64,000 nt of DNA from Brachionus plicatilis (taxonomy: Eukaryota > Rotifera > Eurotatoria > Ploima > Brachionidae): contig QEOQ01000690.1 of the NCBI GenBank assembly GCA_010279815.1, positions 95,254 through 159,253 of the forward strand, given 5' to 3'. The stretch's first letter is position 1; each line of letters begins with the position of its first letter. The notes under the pieces are model-generated. The model made no database searches, was not told the DNA's origin, and saw only the letters and a program-made list of their open reading frames with translations. Of this stretch, positions 17,301 to 28,351 are shown piece by piece. The position numbers and the translations under genes are program-made.

Positions 17301-19425
17301 AGCCAAAACGCTGCAGCGAATAGAGACCAAGCGACGCATCGTGCTCACCGGCTACCCGCTGCAGAACAACCTGATCGAGTACTGGTGCATGGTGGACTTT
17401 GTCCGGCCGTCCTACTTGGGCAACAAGGCCGAGTTCTCGAACATGTTCGAGCGGCCCATAATGAACGGCCAGTGCATAGACTCGACCCGCGACGACATAA
17501 AGCTCATGCGCTACCGTGCCCACGTGCTGCACTCGCTGCTCGAGGGCTTCGTGCAGCGGCGCGGCCACGACGTCTTCATTTGCTCGCTGCCCCAAAAACA
17601 CGAGTTCATAATCCAGACGAAGTTGTCGCCGGTGCAAAAAGAGCTCTATTTGGCGTTCATGCAGGCCATTGGCGCCATGAACCCCGGCGAAAAGACCAAC
17701 CCGTTGCGCACCTTCGCCATCTGCTGCAAAATTTGGAACCATCCGGACGTCCTCTACAAACACAACCAGGACAGGGAGAGCGAGCTCGATCTGGACCTGC
17801 CCGAGCTCCAGCAAAAGCTCAAGCGCCAAAAGAGCCAGCCCATGGCCGCCCACTCGGCACACAGCGCCGGCTTCGACCCGTTCGCCTGTCCCGAGTACCG
17901 CTACACCAAGCCGGCCTTTGACCCCGACTGGGCAAGCGCTATTCTGCAAAAGTACCGGCCCGACCAGCTGCAGAACGGCGCCAAGCTGATGCTCGCCTTC
18001 TCCCTCATCGAAGAATCGGTCAAGCAAGGCGACAAAATTCTTCTCTTCAGCCAAAGTCTGCTCACCTTGAACTTAATCGAGGACTATCTGCAGCGGATGT
18101 GTGTGCCCAACACCGACCAACCATGGCAAAAGTACAAGTCGTACTGTCGACTCGACGGCAGCACTAGTGGCACGGAGCGCGAAAAACTGATCAACTCGTT
18201 TAACCGGGCGCACAACGGCCAGTGGCTGTTCTTGCTGTCGACGCGGGCCGGCTGTCTGGGCATCAATTTGATCGGGGCGAACCGGGTGATTGTGCTGGAC
18301 GCGTCGTGGAACCCGTGCCATGACGCCCAGGCCGTCTGCCGCGTCTTCAGGTACGGCCAGACTAAGCACAGCTTTGTCTACCGGCTGATTGCCGATCACA
18401 CCATGGAGAAGAAGATCTACGAGAGACAAGTGGGCAAGCAGACCATGTCGGACCGGGTCGTCGACCAAATACAGTCCGAGAACCATTTTACGCGCACCGA
18501 AGTCGAAAAGCTTATCCACTATGTGCAAGGAGAGACGCCCGCCGCCGACTTGTCCCGCCTCGATCACAAGTACAACGACCCCGTTCTGGTCAACGCGTGT
18601 ATCAAACACGCTCACGTCATCACTAAAGAGCCGTACACGCACGAAAGCTTGCTCATCGACAAAAAGGAGTACCAGTTGTCGGAGCGAGAGAAGGCCATGG
18701 CCTTCAAGGACTATCATCACGACAAGAGGTTTTTTCCCTATGCACGATCAAACTCGCTTTACTACAATAGCTACAATAGCAGATGCTCGGCCATGGCCAC
18801 GGCTGTTATCTCTTCGGACCAATCCAGTCGCGGCTCTTCGTCCACCTCTGTTGCGGAGCCCGTCATGGAGCCCGTTGTTGCCGTGCCCCATGCCCCACTT
18901 CCTAGTCAAAATGTGAATCAGCTAAAAGATGTCAAAATAAGCAGTTTTGTTGCCAATACTCAAATTAGTATTCCCACATCTAACCACTGTCAGAGCGTGA
19001 GCATACAGCCCGGTGAAAAAGTCTACATTCTCAAGACCCCAAAGGGCTGCTATCTGAGAACGCCGGACAAACGCTACATAGCGCTGAGGAGTAAGTCTGT
19101 GGAGGACTCGCTCAATTTTGGTGCCGCAAACGAGAGCACGGTGTGCAGCAGCTATGAGACAAGTCAAAGTTTGAGTCCTTTTGGTGGCGATGTGCACGCC
19201 GGCATCAATTATTACCAGGAAAGTCCGAATTATGGCGTGGGCCAGTTGGGCTTGAGCAATGTGCACGGCAATCAGCCCGGCGCCAATTTGGTCTCTTCGT
19301 CGAGCTCCTCTGTCGCCTCTTCTCTATCCACTGGCTACAATACAGACCTGTCCGTGCTTTCGGCCGACAATTTTCAAAATCAAATGATGTCTTTTTTTGA
19401 CCAAGTGTCCAAGGAATTAGGTTAG
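11379..19425 (+). CDS. RAD54L2: RAD54L2/ARIP4-type SNF2 family ATPase (chromatin remodeller)
   Basis: There are three exons: 11379-11659, 11856-12964 and 17222-19425. All joins are GT/AG and phase-consistent (codons AA|A and G|AT), giving 1197 residues. The acidic, serine-rich N-terminus leads to KPHQIGGIRFIYDNIVES, the Walker A motif HAMGLGKT at about residue 310, and motif Ia IVPINTIQNW. Exon 3 carries VVCDEGHRIKN (DEGH box, about 476), LTGYPLQNNLIEYWCMVDFV, the C-terminal helicase lobe (LLSTRAGCLGINLIGANRV) and motif VI QAVCRVFRYGQ (about 832). The conserved far C-terminus PGEKVYILKTPKGCYLRTPD matches the ARIP4 tail. ARIP4 is a nuclear DNA-dependent ATPase that acts as a steroid-receptor coregulator in vertebrates; that role is not shown here. 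Exons 1-2 are moderately AT-rich, whereas exon 3 is strongly GC-rich. The exon 3 acceptor lacks a pyrimidine tract. An AATAAA lies 59 bp after the stop. Confidence 0.96.
13570..13830. repeat. Degenerate inverted-repeat element of the AAGTC family
   Basis: The stretch 13585-13622 is rich in AAGTCATTTGACTTGACTTG. At 13774-13828 the reversed form appears, ending ..TTAATGACTTACGCACAAGTCTGG. The right end resembles the CAGACTTGTTT..AAGTCAC ends of the clear MITEs at 36701-36965 and 57451-57714. The left end is too decayed to place, and no duplication could be found. Confidence 0.4.
15031..16160. mobile_element. GCTAC-family DNA element (family A), copy 2
   Basis: The left end ATGTATTTACGTGATACTAT..TTTGCTACTAAAA matches the UNC13-intron copy. 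The right end (16117-16158) carries GTAGCACGTC and AAATTTAGTATCAGCATAAA. Inner inverted copies TTTATTTGCTACTAAAA (15676) and TTTTAGTAGCAGATAAATAA (16051) are also present. The flanks TCAAAGATC and TTAAAGAAC could be a diverged 9-bp duplication. An uninterrupted paralogous copy of the host repeat at 17041-17066 reads ATCAAAGAACGTTGTTTACG, which supports this being an insertion. No intact transposase is seen. Confidence 0.65.
15058..15672. mobile_element. MITE with about 60-bp terminal inverted repeats, nested in family A copy 2
   Basis: The arms at about 15079-15140 (TTTTTATGCTTTTTCGCATA, TTTTTCACACACATTATTTA) and about 15592-15654 are near-perfect reverse complements. Identical TTTATTTAT copies (15049-15057 and 15673-15681) flank the element and look like an 8-9 bp target-site duplication. 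The other family A copy has no such insert between the equivalent blocks. There is no coding potential. Confidence 0.75.
16204..16872. mobile_element. Foldback element with about 200-bp inverted arms
   Basis: The left arm (16205-16435) starts TACTGCTATGATAAACTG. The right arm (about 16665-16872) ends CAGTTAATCATAGCAGTA. Both carry matching TTTACGTAAATTTACGT blocks and GGCGATTTTTAGGAATTTTT-like sequence in opposite orientation. The host repeat it interrupts is present without an insert at 17062-17160 (CAAGTCAAAAATTATAAATT then CAGATATCACC), which gives an in-window empty site. There is no coding frame. Confidence 0.75.
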
Positions 19426-19483
19426 ATTTGACTTGATGTGACCAAATCGTGTACATTAGTTTAAAGAATGAGACAAGTTTTAT

Positions 19484-19489
19484 AATAAA
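19484..19489 (+). terminator. Probable polyadenylation signal of RAD54L2
   Basis: An AATAAA hexamer lies 59 bp after the RAD54L2 stop, inside TATAATAAAATAAATAATG. In DNA this AT-rich a chance match is possible. Confidence 0.45.
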
Positions 19490-19499
19490 ATAAATAATG

Positions 19500-22175
19500 T
19501 AAATTTTTTTTTTCTTGCCGAATCTTTAAAGATGTTGTGTCTATTCATTTTTTTTAGTTTTATTTTTTTTCTATTTTTTTTCGAAAAAATTTAAAATTTT
19601 AAAGAATGTTTAATTAAATTAAAGTTTTATTTTTTTGATCAGGAATTTTTTTTTAATTCTATGATTTAATCGCTTAGTTGAAAAAAAGTCTGCACTTGGT
19701 TAAAATTGAATAAAGATTCAAAGTAGAACTTTTTTGGGGTACAAGACAAAAAAATAAATAGAACTGTCAAATGATTATGATGCGAGTAATTAGAATGGCT
19801 TTTATTTTTGTTGGAAAAAAAGTTTTTATCAAATCGTATTTATAAAAATGACCACTTATAGGCTTGATATGGAGTAAATGAGTATTGTAATTGAAAATAT
19901 TGTTTTAAAGTTTTTTGAAAAATTTTTTTTGAAATTTTTTCTAATAATTAATTTTTCTATTAATTTCTAATAAATTAAAACTAAAAATAGTTTCAGTTAT
20001 TTCTAAAAAGAAATGTATTTTAAAATTATACATTTGTTTTTTTTCTTTAAGCGTTACCTAAAAAGCAATCAAATCTTACTATTTAAAAAAATCCCAATGT
20101 GAAAAGAGTTAGCCAACTTTCTTTTACTTTAAAATGTTTTTGAAAGAAAAAAACTTAACTTTTAATATTATCGTACATTCGAGTATAATAAGTGCCATGT
20201 GTGTAAATGATTTAAGTTCATTAAGTCAGATAAAAGCAAGTAAATAAGTAAAATTTCTTTTAAAAAATGGTACTAATTGATTATATTTGGTTCAGAGGAA
20301 ATTAATTCAGATTTTAAGATAATTATTTTTATTTTTCGAATCAAGATACATCAAATATCAATCTCAAAAATTGCTACCAAACAATTTCTTGTTTTTTCCT
20401 GAACTATCAAATATTTAAACATGTCTAACATTTAGCTATTTCAACACATCGTTTTTTATTTTCTTTTTACTTCTGAGAATTATTTATTCTTTTTTTATTT
20501 TTATTTATTTTTTTATTTTATTCAACTTTATTTAAATTAATTTTTTTCTTATATATTTTTATTCTGAAGGATCATTAGCTTGGTACAGATTAACATTTAT
20601 TTTTTGGTACTAAAAATAATTAATTTTTAGTTCTTTATAATTGTTTTTTAATAATTATATAAATATAAGTCATATTTACATAGAAAATTTTTAATGGATA
20701 GAAATAAAAATTCATGAAAGAAAAATCATGGAAATTTTCCAGTATAATGATCACTTGTAATTTTTTAAAAGAAAATAAATAGACCAAATATTTAAAATTT
20801 TGCGAAAATCTTAAATTTCTTTTTGTAAATTAATTTTTTTAGTAATTACTCTTGCGAAAAAATTTAAAATCTTTTTTAAAAAACAACTTCATATTAATTT
20901 TATATTTGGCATTTAAATTTTGTTTAGATTATTATTATTATTTAATCTGATAAAACTGAATTTTAGTTAAAATTTAATTAAAAAAAAAAGCACAAAAATT
21001 TTTCATTATTGGACATTTTTGTTTTCACAACAATTTACATAAAATTGCTAAATCAATGATTTTTTTCTTTTGTAAGTTACCCTAATTTTCTGTATTTTAA
21101 AATTATTGTAAAAAACAAAAAGCGAAACATTACATTATGTGGAATTTATTTTGAAGAGATTTTTAACTTAAAAAAATCATAATGACAACAATGTTTATGA
21201 AGCCTGTTGCACTTTTTTTTTATAAATATAATATAACTTTTTAATATAATTTCTACTTGTTAATTTTTCAAGCATTGTGAAGTTTTGTTCTAAAAGATCA
21301 AAAAGTTCAAGAAAAAAGTTCTTAATTGAAATTTTTCGATGAATGAAAAAAATTTGCTCCAGTAAAATATGTAACAATGTGTAACAAAAGTTGTTACACC
21401 AAGTAGCCTTGAAAATAAATTCTGAAAGTTTTCTTTTAATTAATCATCGACTTTTAAAATCAATCGAATTTAAGACAATTTATTTGTCTTTGTAAAAAAA
21501 GAAGTTTTATTTGCAATATTTTAATAATTTCATTATTATTCAATAAAACTCACCATTTATCACTTCATTACATTCAAAATATATATGAATTTAAGATTTT
21601 GAACTGATTTTTTTGACGAAACTTCACAATGCTATTTTTCATTATATAATTTCAAATAAAATTAAAGCTTGACTTGACTTAAATCATTTATTTAGAAACA
21701 AAATTACTTTGAAGTCTTTACTCTATAACATATCTTTTGACACAGTGAAATAAATTAATTTACTGAAGCTTGTAAAGTCTATGATTAAAGAATGTTAAAT
21801 TAAATTAAAGTTTAATTTTTGGATCAGGATTTTTTTTTTAACTCTATGATAATTTTTACAAATTTACTAATTAATTTTTGGACAACAAGGATCATAATTT
21901 TTCCAATTAGATTTAAATTTAAATTCAAAAAAAAAAATTTAAATAAAAAATAAATATTTTCAGCTGTTATCAAAAAATAGTTAACTTTATAGATAGAGAG
22001 ATAAACTGATTAAATAGTGATTTGAATATTTTATTATATAAAAAAATAAAATAAATAAAGCATATTGATAGTTATTTACAATCTAAACGGAAATTTTATG
22101 TTTACGATCAAAATTAATATAAAAAATGTTTGAAATTAATTTCAGATAAATTTGTCATCTCAAATAAGACCATAA
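19500..22175. other. Intergenic region between RAD54L2 and the semaphorin (tail-to-tail)
   Basis: The region is AT-rich without a supportable gene. It contains two direct copies of a roughly 65-bp repeat (19601-19665 and 21787-21852) and one 'CATTAGCTTGGTACAG' repeat tail at about 20565-20600. Both neighbouring genes end here, so it should contain both 3' untranslated regions. Confidence 0.65.
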
Positions 22176-25100
22176 TTATTTAAAATTTAGATTAACTCTG
22201 TTTTGATTTATTAAACTGTTTTCGAAATAATTTTCATCATTTTCTGTCTCAATGATAATGTTTGGTCTTTCCACATAGATGGAAGATTCGTGTATTTTAT
22301 TAATTGATTTAATTTGATTTTCAGTCGCTCTGGGTGTACCAATCTTTGTTTGTTGTAAATTTGAAAATGAATCCGAAATTGATATTGAGCAAAAATTTAA
22401 AACCAAATCGGAGGGATATTTATCTAGCTGAAAAATGTTAAATTGTTCGTGATTTTCTGAGCTATTTAAACTCGAGTTTGAATGCGCAACTGCCCTGCTA
22501 TTTTGGTATAAATTCTGAACCCTATTATTTGTGCCAACAATCGAATAAATATTCTCAAAATAATCACTTTGCTTATTTTTCATTTTTGATGTATCCTGAA
22601 GTGATCTTTTTTTGTTACCTTTGAAAAATTTTTCTAATGATTTAACTCCTAAGATTTTCAGAACTATGAAACCAAAAATAAAAAGAATTAAGCTCATTAG
22701 TGCGGAGACAATAATAATGATTGCTTGAAAAGGAAATTTTTTTACGTCAGGATATGCCATCTTAGTAGTAGTTTTATTTGGGTCTATTTTTTCAATTTTA
22801 GAATTAGAAGTATTTTGAATCTTAATGATATAAATTGATGCATCTGCTGAATCAATATTTTGCTCACATTTTCCAAATTGACTTTGAATATCTGTAGTGG
22901 GCATTGATACACATTTTTCAATCCATTTGCATTCATCATTTAAAATGGGATGTCGCATTCGATTTGCATTTATGCACTCTTCACATGATGTGTGCAATTG
23001 ACAAAAATCGCTGGCAATTATTTTAACTTCATTATCAGCTACAACCACGATTTTTAGATCCGATTTACTTCTTAAAAATAATAATTTAAACAATTTAAAA
23101 ATTTAAGCTTTTTGATTATAAAAAAAGGGATTTGCGTTGTTTTCATTAATAAAAAAGTTCACTAATCTTTTTTAATACATCTTTGGTATTTTTTTAATCA
23201 AGAAATGAAATTTTTTAAAATTTAGAAATTTATCAAGAAAATTTATAAAACAATATATTCAATTTTTTGAAGAATTTTGGGAAATTTAAATCTACGTAAT
23301 AAAAAAAAACAGATAAAAAATTCTATTTGTATTTTTTTTTCCGAATTCGACTAAAATGATGAATCTTACTAAGTCTTACTTTGTTTTTTGATGTACCAAA
23401 AACTTTTTCATTTTAAAAATTTTTTGATGTTACCTTCATTGTCATGCCAAAAAACACGACTAAAACCTACATTTCTGAAAATTACAATAAGTTTATATTT
23501 TTTTTAAATTTTAAATTAAAAATATTGTTTTTAATCTATAAATTAATCAATTTCTATATTTATTTTTAAGAAGAAAATAAATGAATAATTCCTTCCTATT
23601 TATAAATACTAAGGAGTGAAATTTGAAGCCTATGGATTGTTAACAGTCAAAAAAAAATTTGGAATAAATATTGAATTTTATTTTAAACTTCTAATGTTAT
23701 TTTTAAAATGAGACATTCCAAAATTTCTCATAATGAATCTTTTTTCTCAAAATAATTATTTTCAAAACATTTGAATAAAAATACATTATTAAAAATACGT
23801 AACTTTATTAAAAAACTTCATTGAACCTAAATAAGATTAATAATTAGATTGACTAAGAACATCTAGTCTAATTTTTAATTTTAGCTTTTTTTATCAATAC
23901 AATTTAATATAAAAAAGAAACAAAAATTTATAATTTATATTGAAAAAAAAACTGCATATTTACAACTAGACTAGTTTCGCAGTCTGTAGACTTTATTAAA
24001 AGCTGAAATCAAAAATAAATAAATTTTTTTTAGCAAGAATTAAAATTATCACTCATTAAATTAAATTAAATATATCTTTTTTTTTTATAAATATCATTTT
24101 TTACTTCTCCAGAAGGAGGTCGATTTCAAGAACAAAACAAAATGTTAAAAAATTTTAATCATATATTCTAAAAATTTTTTTTAGAAGTCCAAAATTAATT
24201 TTGTGAAAGCAACTTGGTGCAACATACTAAGTTGGTTCAATTGCCAAAGTCGGCTAATAGTGTACAAAATCTCTGCAAAATGCTCTAAGTTCGAATATAT
24301 TGCAAATTAATTTCTCCTAGATTTGCAGAATTTTACCAGAATTAGGTAAATAGTAAAACTATGAGTGTTGCACCAAGCTCAATTCATAGGATTAATTATA
24401 AAATTTATAAAATATAAATTTTAGTTGTAAATTCCTGCTACTTCAGCCCTTACTCAGAATTTTCGAATTTTTGATGAGACCGTTTAAACAAATTCTTCGT
24501 TTTTGAGTTAATTTTTTTGGCTTAAAATATATTTTATGAAATCCATTAATCTATCTTTTTAATTTTTTCTAGACTAAAATGAGCTTATATTTACTATAAA
24601 AGAAAAACTAATATTTACAAAACTAGAAAAAAATTAAGTCTTTATCTTTGTTAGTACTCGTTTTTTCTTTCATTAAAATTTCCCTTTAAAACTTCCTAAA
24701 TGGTATTCAAAAAATAATTTAATACTAACTTTAAAATTCGAATCTCATTAATCGATTTATTATTGAATAATTGAATATCTTCTATGACAATAAATTTTTC
24801 CTCTTCAATTCGTTGATTTTGAAAAAAGCCTTGGTCAAAAAAATGGACCATTCTCATTAATTTACCATTGTCTAAAAAGATTAAATAAAAATAAATATAA
24901 TAGATTTTATTATGTTACCAGTTCCAGCTAAAATAATATTGGTAAATTTAAAGTGATCAGCATTTTTTATTGAGGGAAATAAAGTCGAATTTTTTTCTAA
25001 TACTGTCAAGGAAGACAGTCTAAACTCATCAGTTGACATAAAAGATGCTCTCCGCTTTTGAACTGGTAAGATGGCTTTTTTCATATAGCCTAATCTCGAT

Positions 25101-28100
25101 GTCAATCGGTCGTAATTGAGTTGATCTGTCAAAGTAAGATTTGGACATGACTGAGGAGAGAATTTATTTTGGTTTGAAATTTTAGCTTTAAAATTATTTT
25201 TTAATGATTTAATTTTAAAATTCATAAAATTACAATCATAGGTTGATTGCTTGAAGTTTTCATTCCGAAAAACAGTTGTAAAATCGCTCAAGTCAAAAAT
25301 ACAAATTGCGGTTCCGGTTATCTGATTTCTGTTTTAAACATTAAAGTTTATAATAAAAAAAATAGAAAATAAAAAAAAAATTTTCTGATTCATACTTTGG
25401 AGTGTTAAAAACACCATAAAATAAATTTTTAATGGAATTTTTTTTAGTTTCAATATTAATCAAATCGGATACATATTCTGAAAAAAAATTCAATGTGTAA
25501 TATTTTATCATTATAAAAATTACCTAGAGAATCAAATTTGAAAATTTTGAAATTTGCTGAGTTTAATTTAAAAGCTTTGTTGAAACAATATATCTTTGCG
25601 GTAAGATCTGTATAAAATACATTTGCTTTTTTATTCAGAATATTTTCATCATTTTTACAAAATTGAGTGACTAGAGAAGTTGATATCTTTAGTTGTTTGA
25701 AAAGTTTATTATTGAAAAAAAGACAGCAATTAATTACCAAAATATCTCTGTCTCTTTCCCCTTCATCGATTTCAAATGATTTTTCATTTTGAAACAAGAA
25801 CAGTTTACCATCATTTTCCAAAAATCTAACAAAATCCCTTGTTGCTTTGTAAAAAAAATAAATATCATCAAATATTTTTACATTTACATCAATTTTACCT
25901 CCAATCTTTTTAAAAAGGGAGGTTTGCTGATAATTATTTCGACTGGTATATGCGGACAAAAACTGACTGTTTTCAGACCAAGATGAAGCCGTATAAAGTA
26001 CATGCTCTCTAGTCTCTTTGGTTGTAGATAAATAAAATACATTATTAATTTTGTAATCTAAGCCTTTGGGAGCAAGAATCTCTGCTTTGTCGGAAAAATA
26101 CTCAATAATTCCATTATGCTAAAAAAAATATTTTATTTTAAGTTACTCTAAAATTTAAATTAAATTCATCAAAAATTTTAAATAATTTTATTTTAGTGAA
26201 CTTCAAGGTTGTAACCTTAATCTTCTTATTAAGAGTCATGCAGAACAAGTAATATATTTTTGAGTGTTGAGAAAGACTTTAATATTTCTAATATTTGAGT
26301 CAATTTTTTTCTAGCCAACAAAGATATGAAGTACGTCCGATAAGAGTTCATTTTTTTCTCTTCTTTAAATTTCGTTCTAGAGTTAGAAGACTTATGATAG
26401 CTCAATTTGAAGATTTCGAGACAAAGATTTAAAGAATTTACAGTTCTAAAATTTAAAGCTGGTTTAACCATAAAAATGCTCATCAAGTTGCCAAAAATAA
26501 ACTTATTTACTTTTCTAAAAGGTCAAAGATAGATTAAATATAAATGAAAAATGCTACGATTTTTTTCAAATAATACAAATTAGCATAAAAAAAATAAAAA
26601 ATTATTAAAAAAATTTTAATCATTTTAATATTCTTTTGTTATTTTTGTATTTTTCCTAATTTGAACATGAACTTAGGTAGATCGATACTCTATGAAATTA
26701 TTAATGATAAATAAATAAAGTCTTCAAAATTGAGCCAATCATATAATGAATTTCATTTATTTTAAAATTTTTCAATTTATATTTTTGCCCATTCATTAAA
26801 AAAAATTTTAAAAAAATCTAAATTAAATATAAAGTATGTGTTGAAAATCTAATAAAATTTTTAAAAATTTGTTTTTTGACTGTAAAAGGTGTAAAAAAAA
26901 ATCTTGTATTATTTAAATACTTTTATACTGGATTTCGAGTTTTAAAATTTTTGTAATTAAATTAAGTGTAATTTAATTTTAATTTAATGTTTAAGAACTA
27001 ATTCACTCTTTCTTTAAATAAACTCAATTTTTTTAAAAAAATGAAACGATTATATTGAAATTTCTTCGATTCCTTCCCAAATTGTAAAGAATTAGTAAGC
27101 TGTTTTGTTATCACCTAATAAGCTCACATTTTAATCAAAAATTTTTTATCAAAATCAGTAAATATTCTCTAAAAACGTACCATATTTTGAAATGCTTTGA
27201 TACATTGAAAAAAACCGTAGTAGATTCCACAGACAAATTTGTTAAATTGATCATCGTTTTTGATTGGAATCATCATCATTACATAGTTGTCGCATTGCTA
27301 TAAAAATCATTTGTTAAAATTAAATTCAAATAAGCATTTTTTATTACTTTATTAGTGCAATTTTTTGCCCCAAGTCCAAATTCATTATGATTATTTAAAT
27401 CAATTTTGCTGAGCTTTTAAACCAAAATTAATATTTAAAAAATTCAAATTTAATTTGGCTTACTTGAATTTGAGAGTCTTTTAGGCTTAAATTAATTACT
27501 TTGTTTCTAAACGAAAAGGGGCTTATTTTTTTTAAAATTTAATTTAATTCACTAAAAACCTGGCTCCGAGGATCAAAAAATCAGAAAATTCTCCCCACTC
27601 GAGTATGCGAAAATTTTCCGAAGATTCAGACCGGTTGGGAATTGAAGACAATACATTATCTTTAATAAAATTTAAATATCTAAAATTGAGTATATTATCA
27701 ATTATTAAATTTTAAATTTGCAAGGATGATACATATGAAGTTAGTTGATGCAAAAGCTATAAAATATCATTCTTCTTTTTTTCAACAAGGCTTCAACCTG
27801 CGATTTTAATAAAATAAAAATCTTGAAAAAAAATTTCAATATTAAAATAAACTCATAACAATTTTTAAATATAATTACTTTTATATTCTCTTTTATATTT
27901 ATTTAGCAATTCTATTTTTACAACTTATTAGAGGAACTAAAATTAAATAGCGTCATAAAAACACTTAAAAAATTCGAGAGATAAATTTGATCTAAAATTT
28001 ATGCTGGACATTTTTTTATTTTAAAGTAAATTTGGCAATTTATTCAGATGAATGTTCTCTTATAATTTCTGGTTAAAAAAATTCAAAATTTCAAATAAAT

Positions 28101-28351
28101 ACAGAATTGTTTGCACTGTCTAACTGCAAATATGTCATTCTTGTCCTTTTTAAAATTTTCGTCCATTTAATGGACGCTTTAAAGTGATAATTTGATTGAA
28201 AAAATAAAATAAAATAAACTCTATTACTTGTAAATTTTTTGTTTACTAAATTGATTGAAACAATGGTGTCGAGTTTATGATGAAATCCGATAATTGGTGT
28301 AGGAAAATACAAAATTAAAATATACACAACAAAATGTACATTAAAAAACAT
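22176..28351 (-). CDS. Transmembrane semaphorin (Sema + PSI + TM), class 1/6-like
   Basis: Ten exons on the minus strand, all with GT/AG ends and matching phases: 28351-28228, 27659-27560, 27506-27464, 27413-27348, 27297-27181, 26118-25524, 25477-25396, 25328-24919, 24871-24730 and 23070-22176. Together they give 857 residues. A signal peptide (about 1-22) precedes the sema propeller, with FLILGARNKVINLSL, DNYVMMMIPIK..FVCG, CKNDENI, FYGVFNTPKNQITGTAICIF and IILAGTDNGKLMRMV. Then come a PSI domain (about 582-628, FCQLHTSCEECINA..ECKW), one membrane helix (about 671-695) and a cytoplasmic tail of about 160 residues. There are no Ig or thrombospondin repeats. Semaphorins are guidance cues that bind plexins. 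The usual cysteine of the GxCPYDP motif appears to be lost (ILAPKGLDY). Introns are 46-67 bp in places but exceed 1 kb elsewhere. The least certain joins are the signal-peptide exon and that between 27181 and 26118. Confidence 0.88.
23071..24729. other. Semaphorin last intron
   Basis: This 1.66 kb intron is AT-rich and non-coding. It contains a short inverted pair, CTTGGTGCAAC (24213-24223) and GTTGCACCAAG (24367-24377), which may be the ends of a MITE of about 170 bp. Nothing else is recognisable. Confidence 0.5.
26119..27180. other. Semaphorin intron 5
   Basis: This 1.06 kb intron contains an 85-codon open frame on the minus strand (26229-26486) that resembles nothing I recognise and is not needed for phase. 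I see no repeat structure in it. Confidence 0.5.

Noticed and set aside
17173..18720. Long minus-strand open frames opposite RAD54L2 exon 3
   Set aside because: They are antisense shadows of a GC-rich coding exon whose plus-strand translation matches the whole SNF2/ARIP4 C-terminal lobe.
25789..25986. Plus-strand open frame opposite the semaphorin
   Set aside because: It is antisense to a well-supported sema exon.
26229..26486. 85-codon minus-strand frame inside a semaphorin intron
   Set aside because: There is no similarity to a sema domain, no suitable splice sites in phase, and the flanking exons already join in phase.
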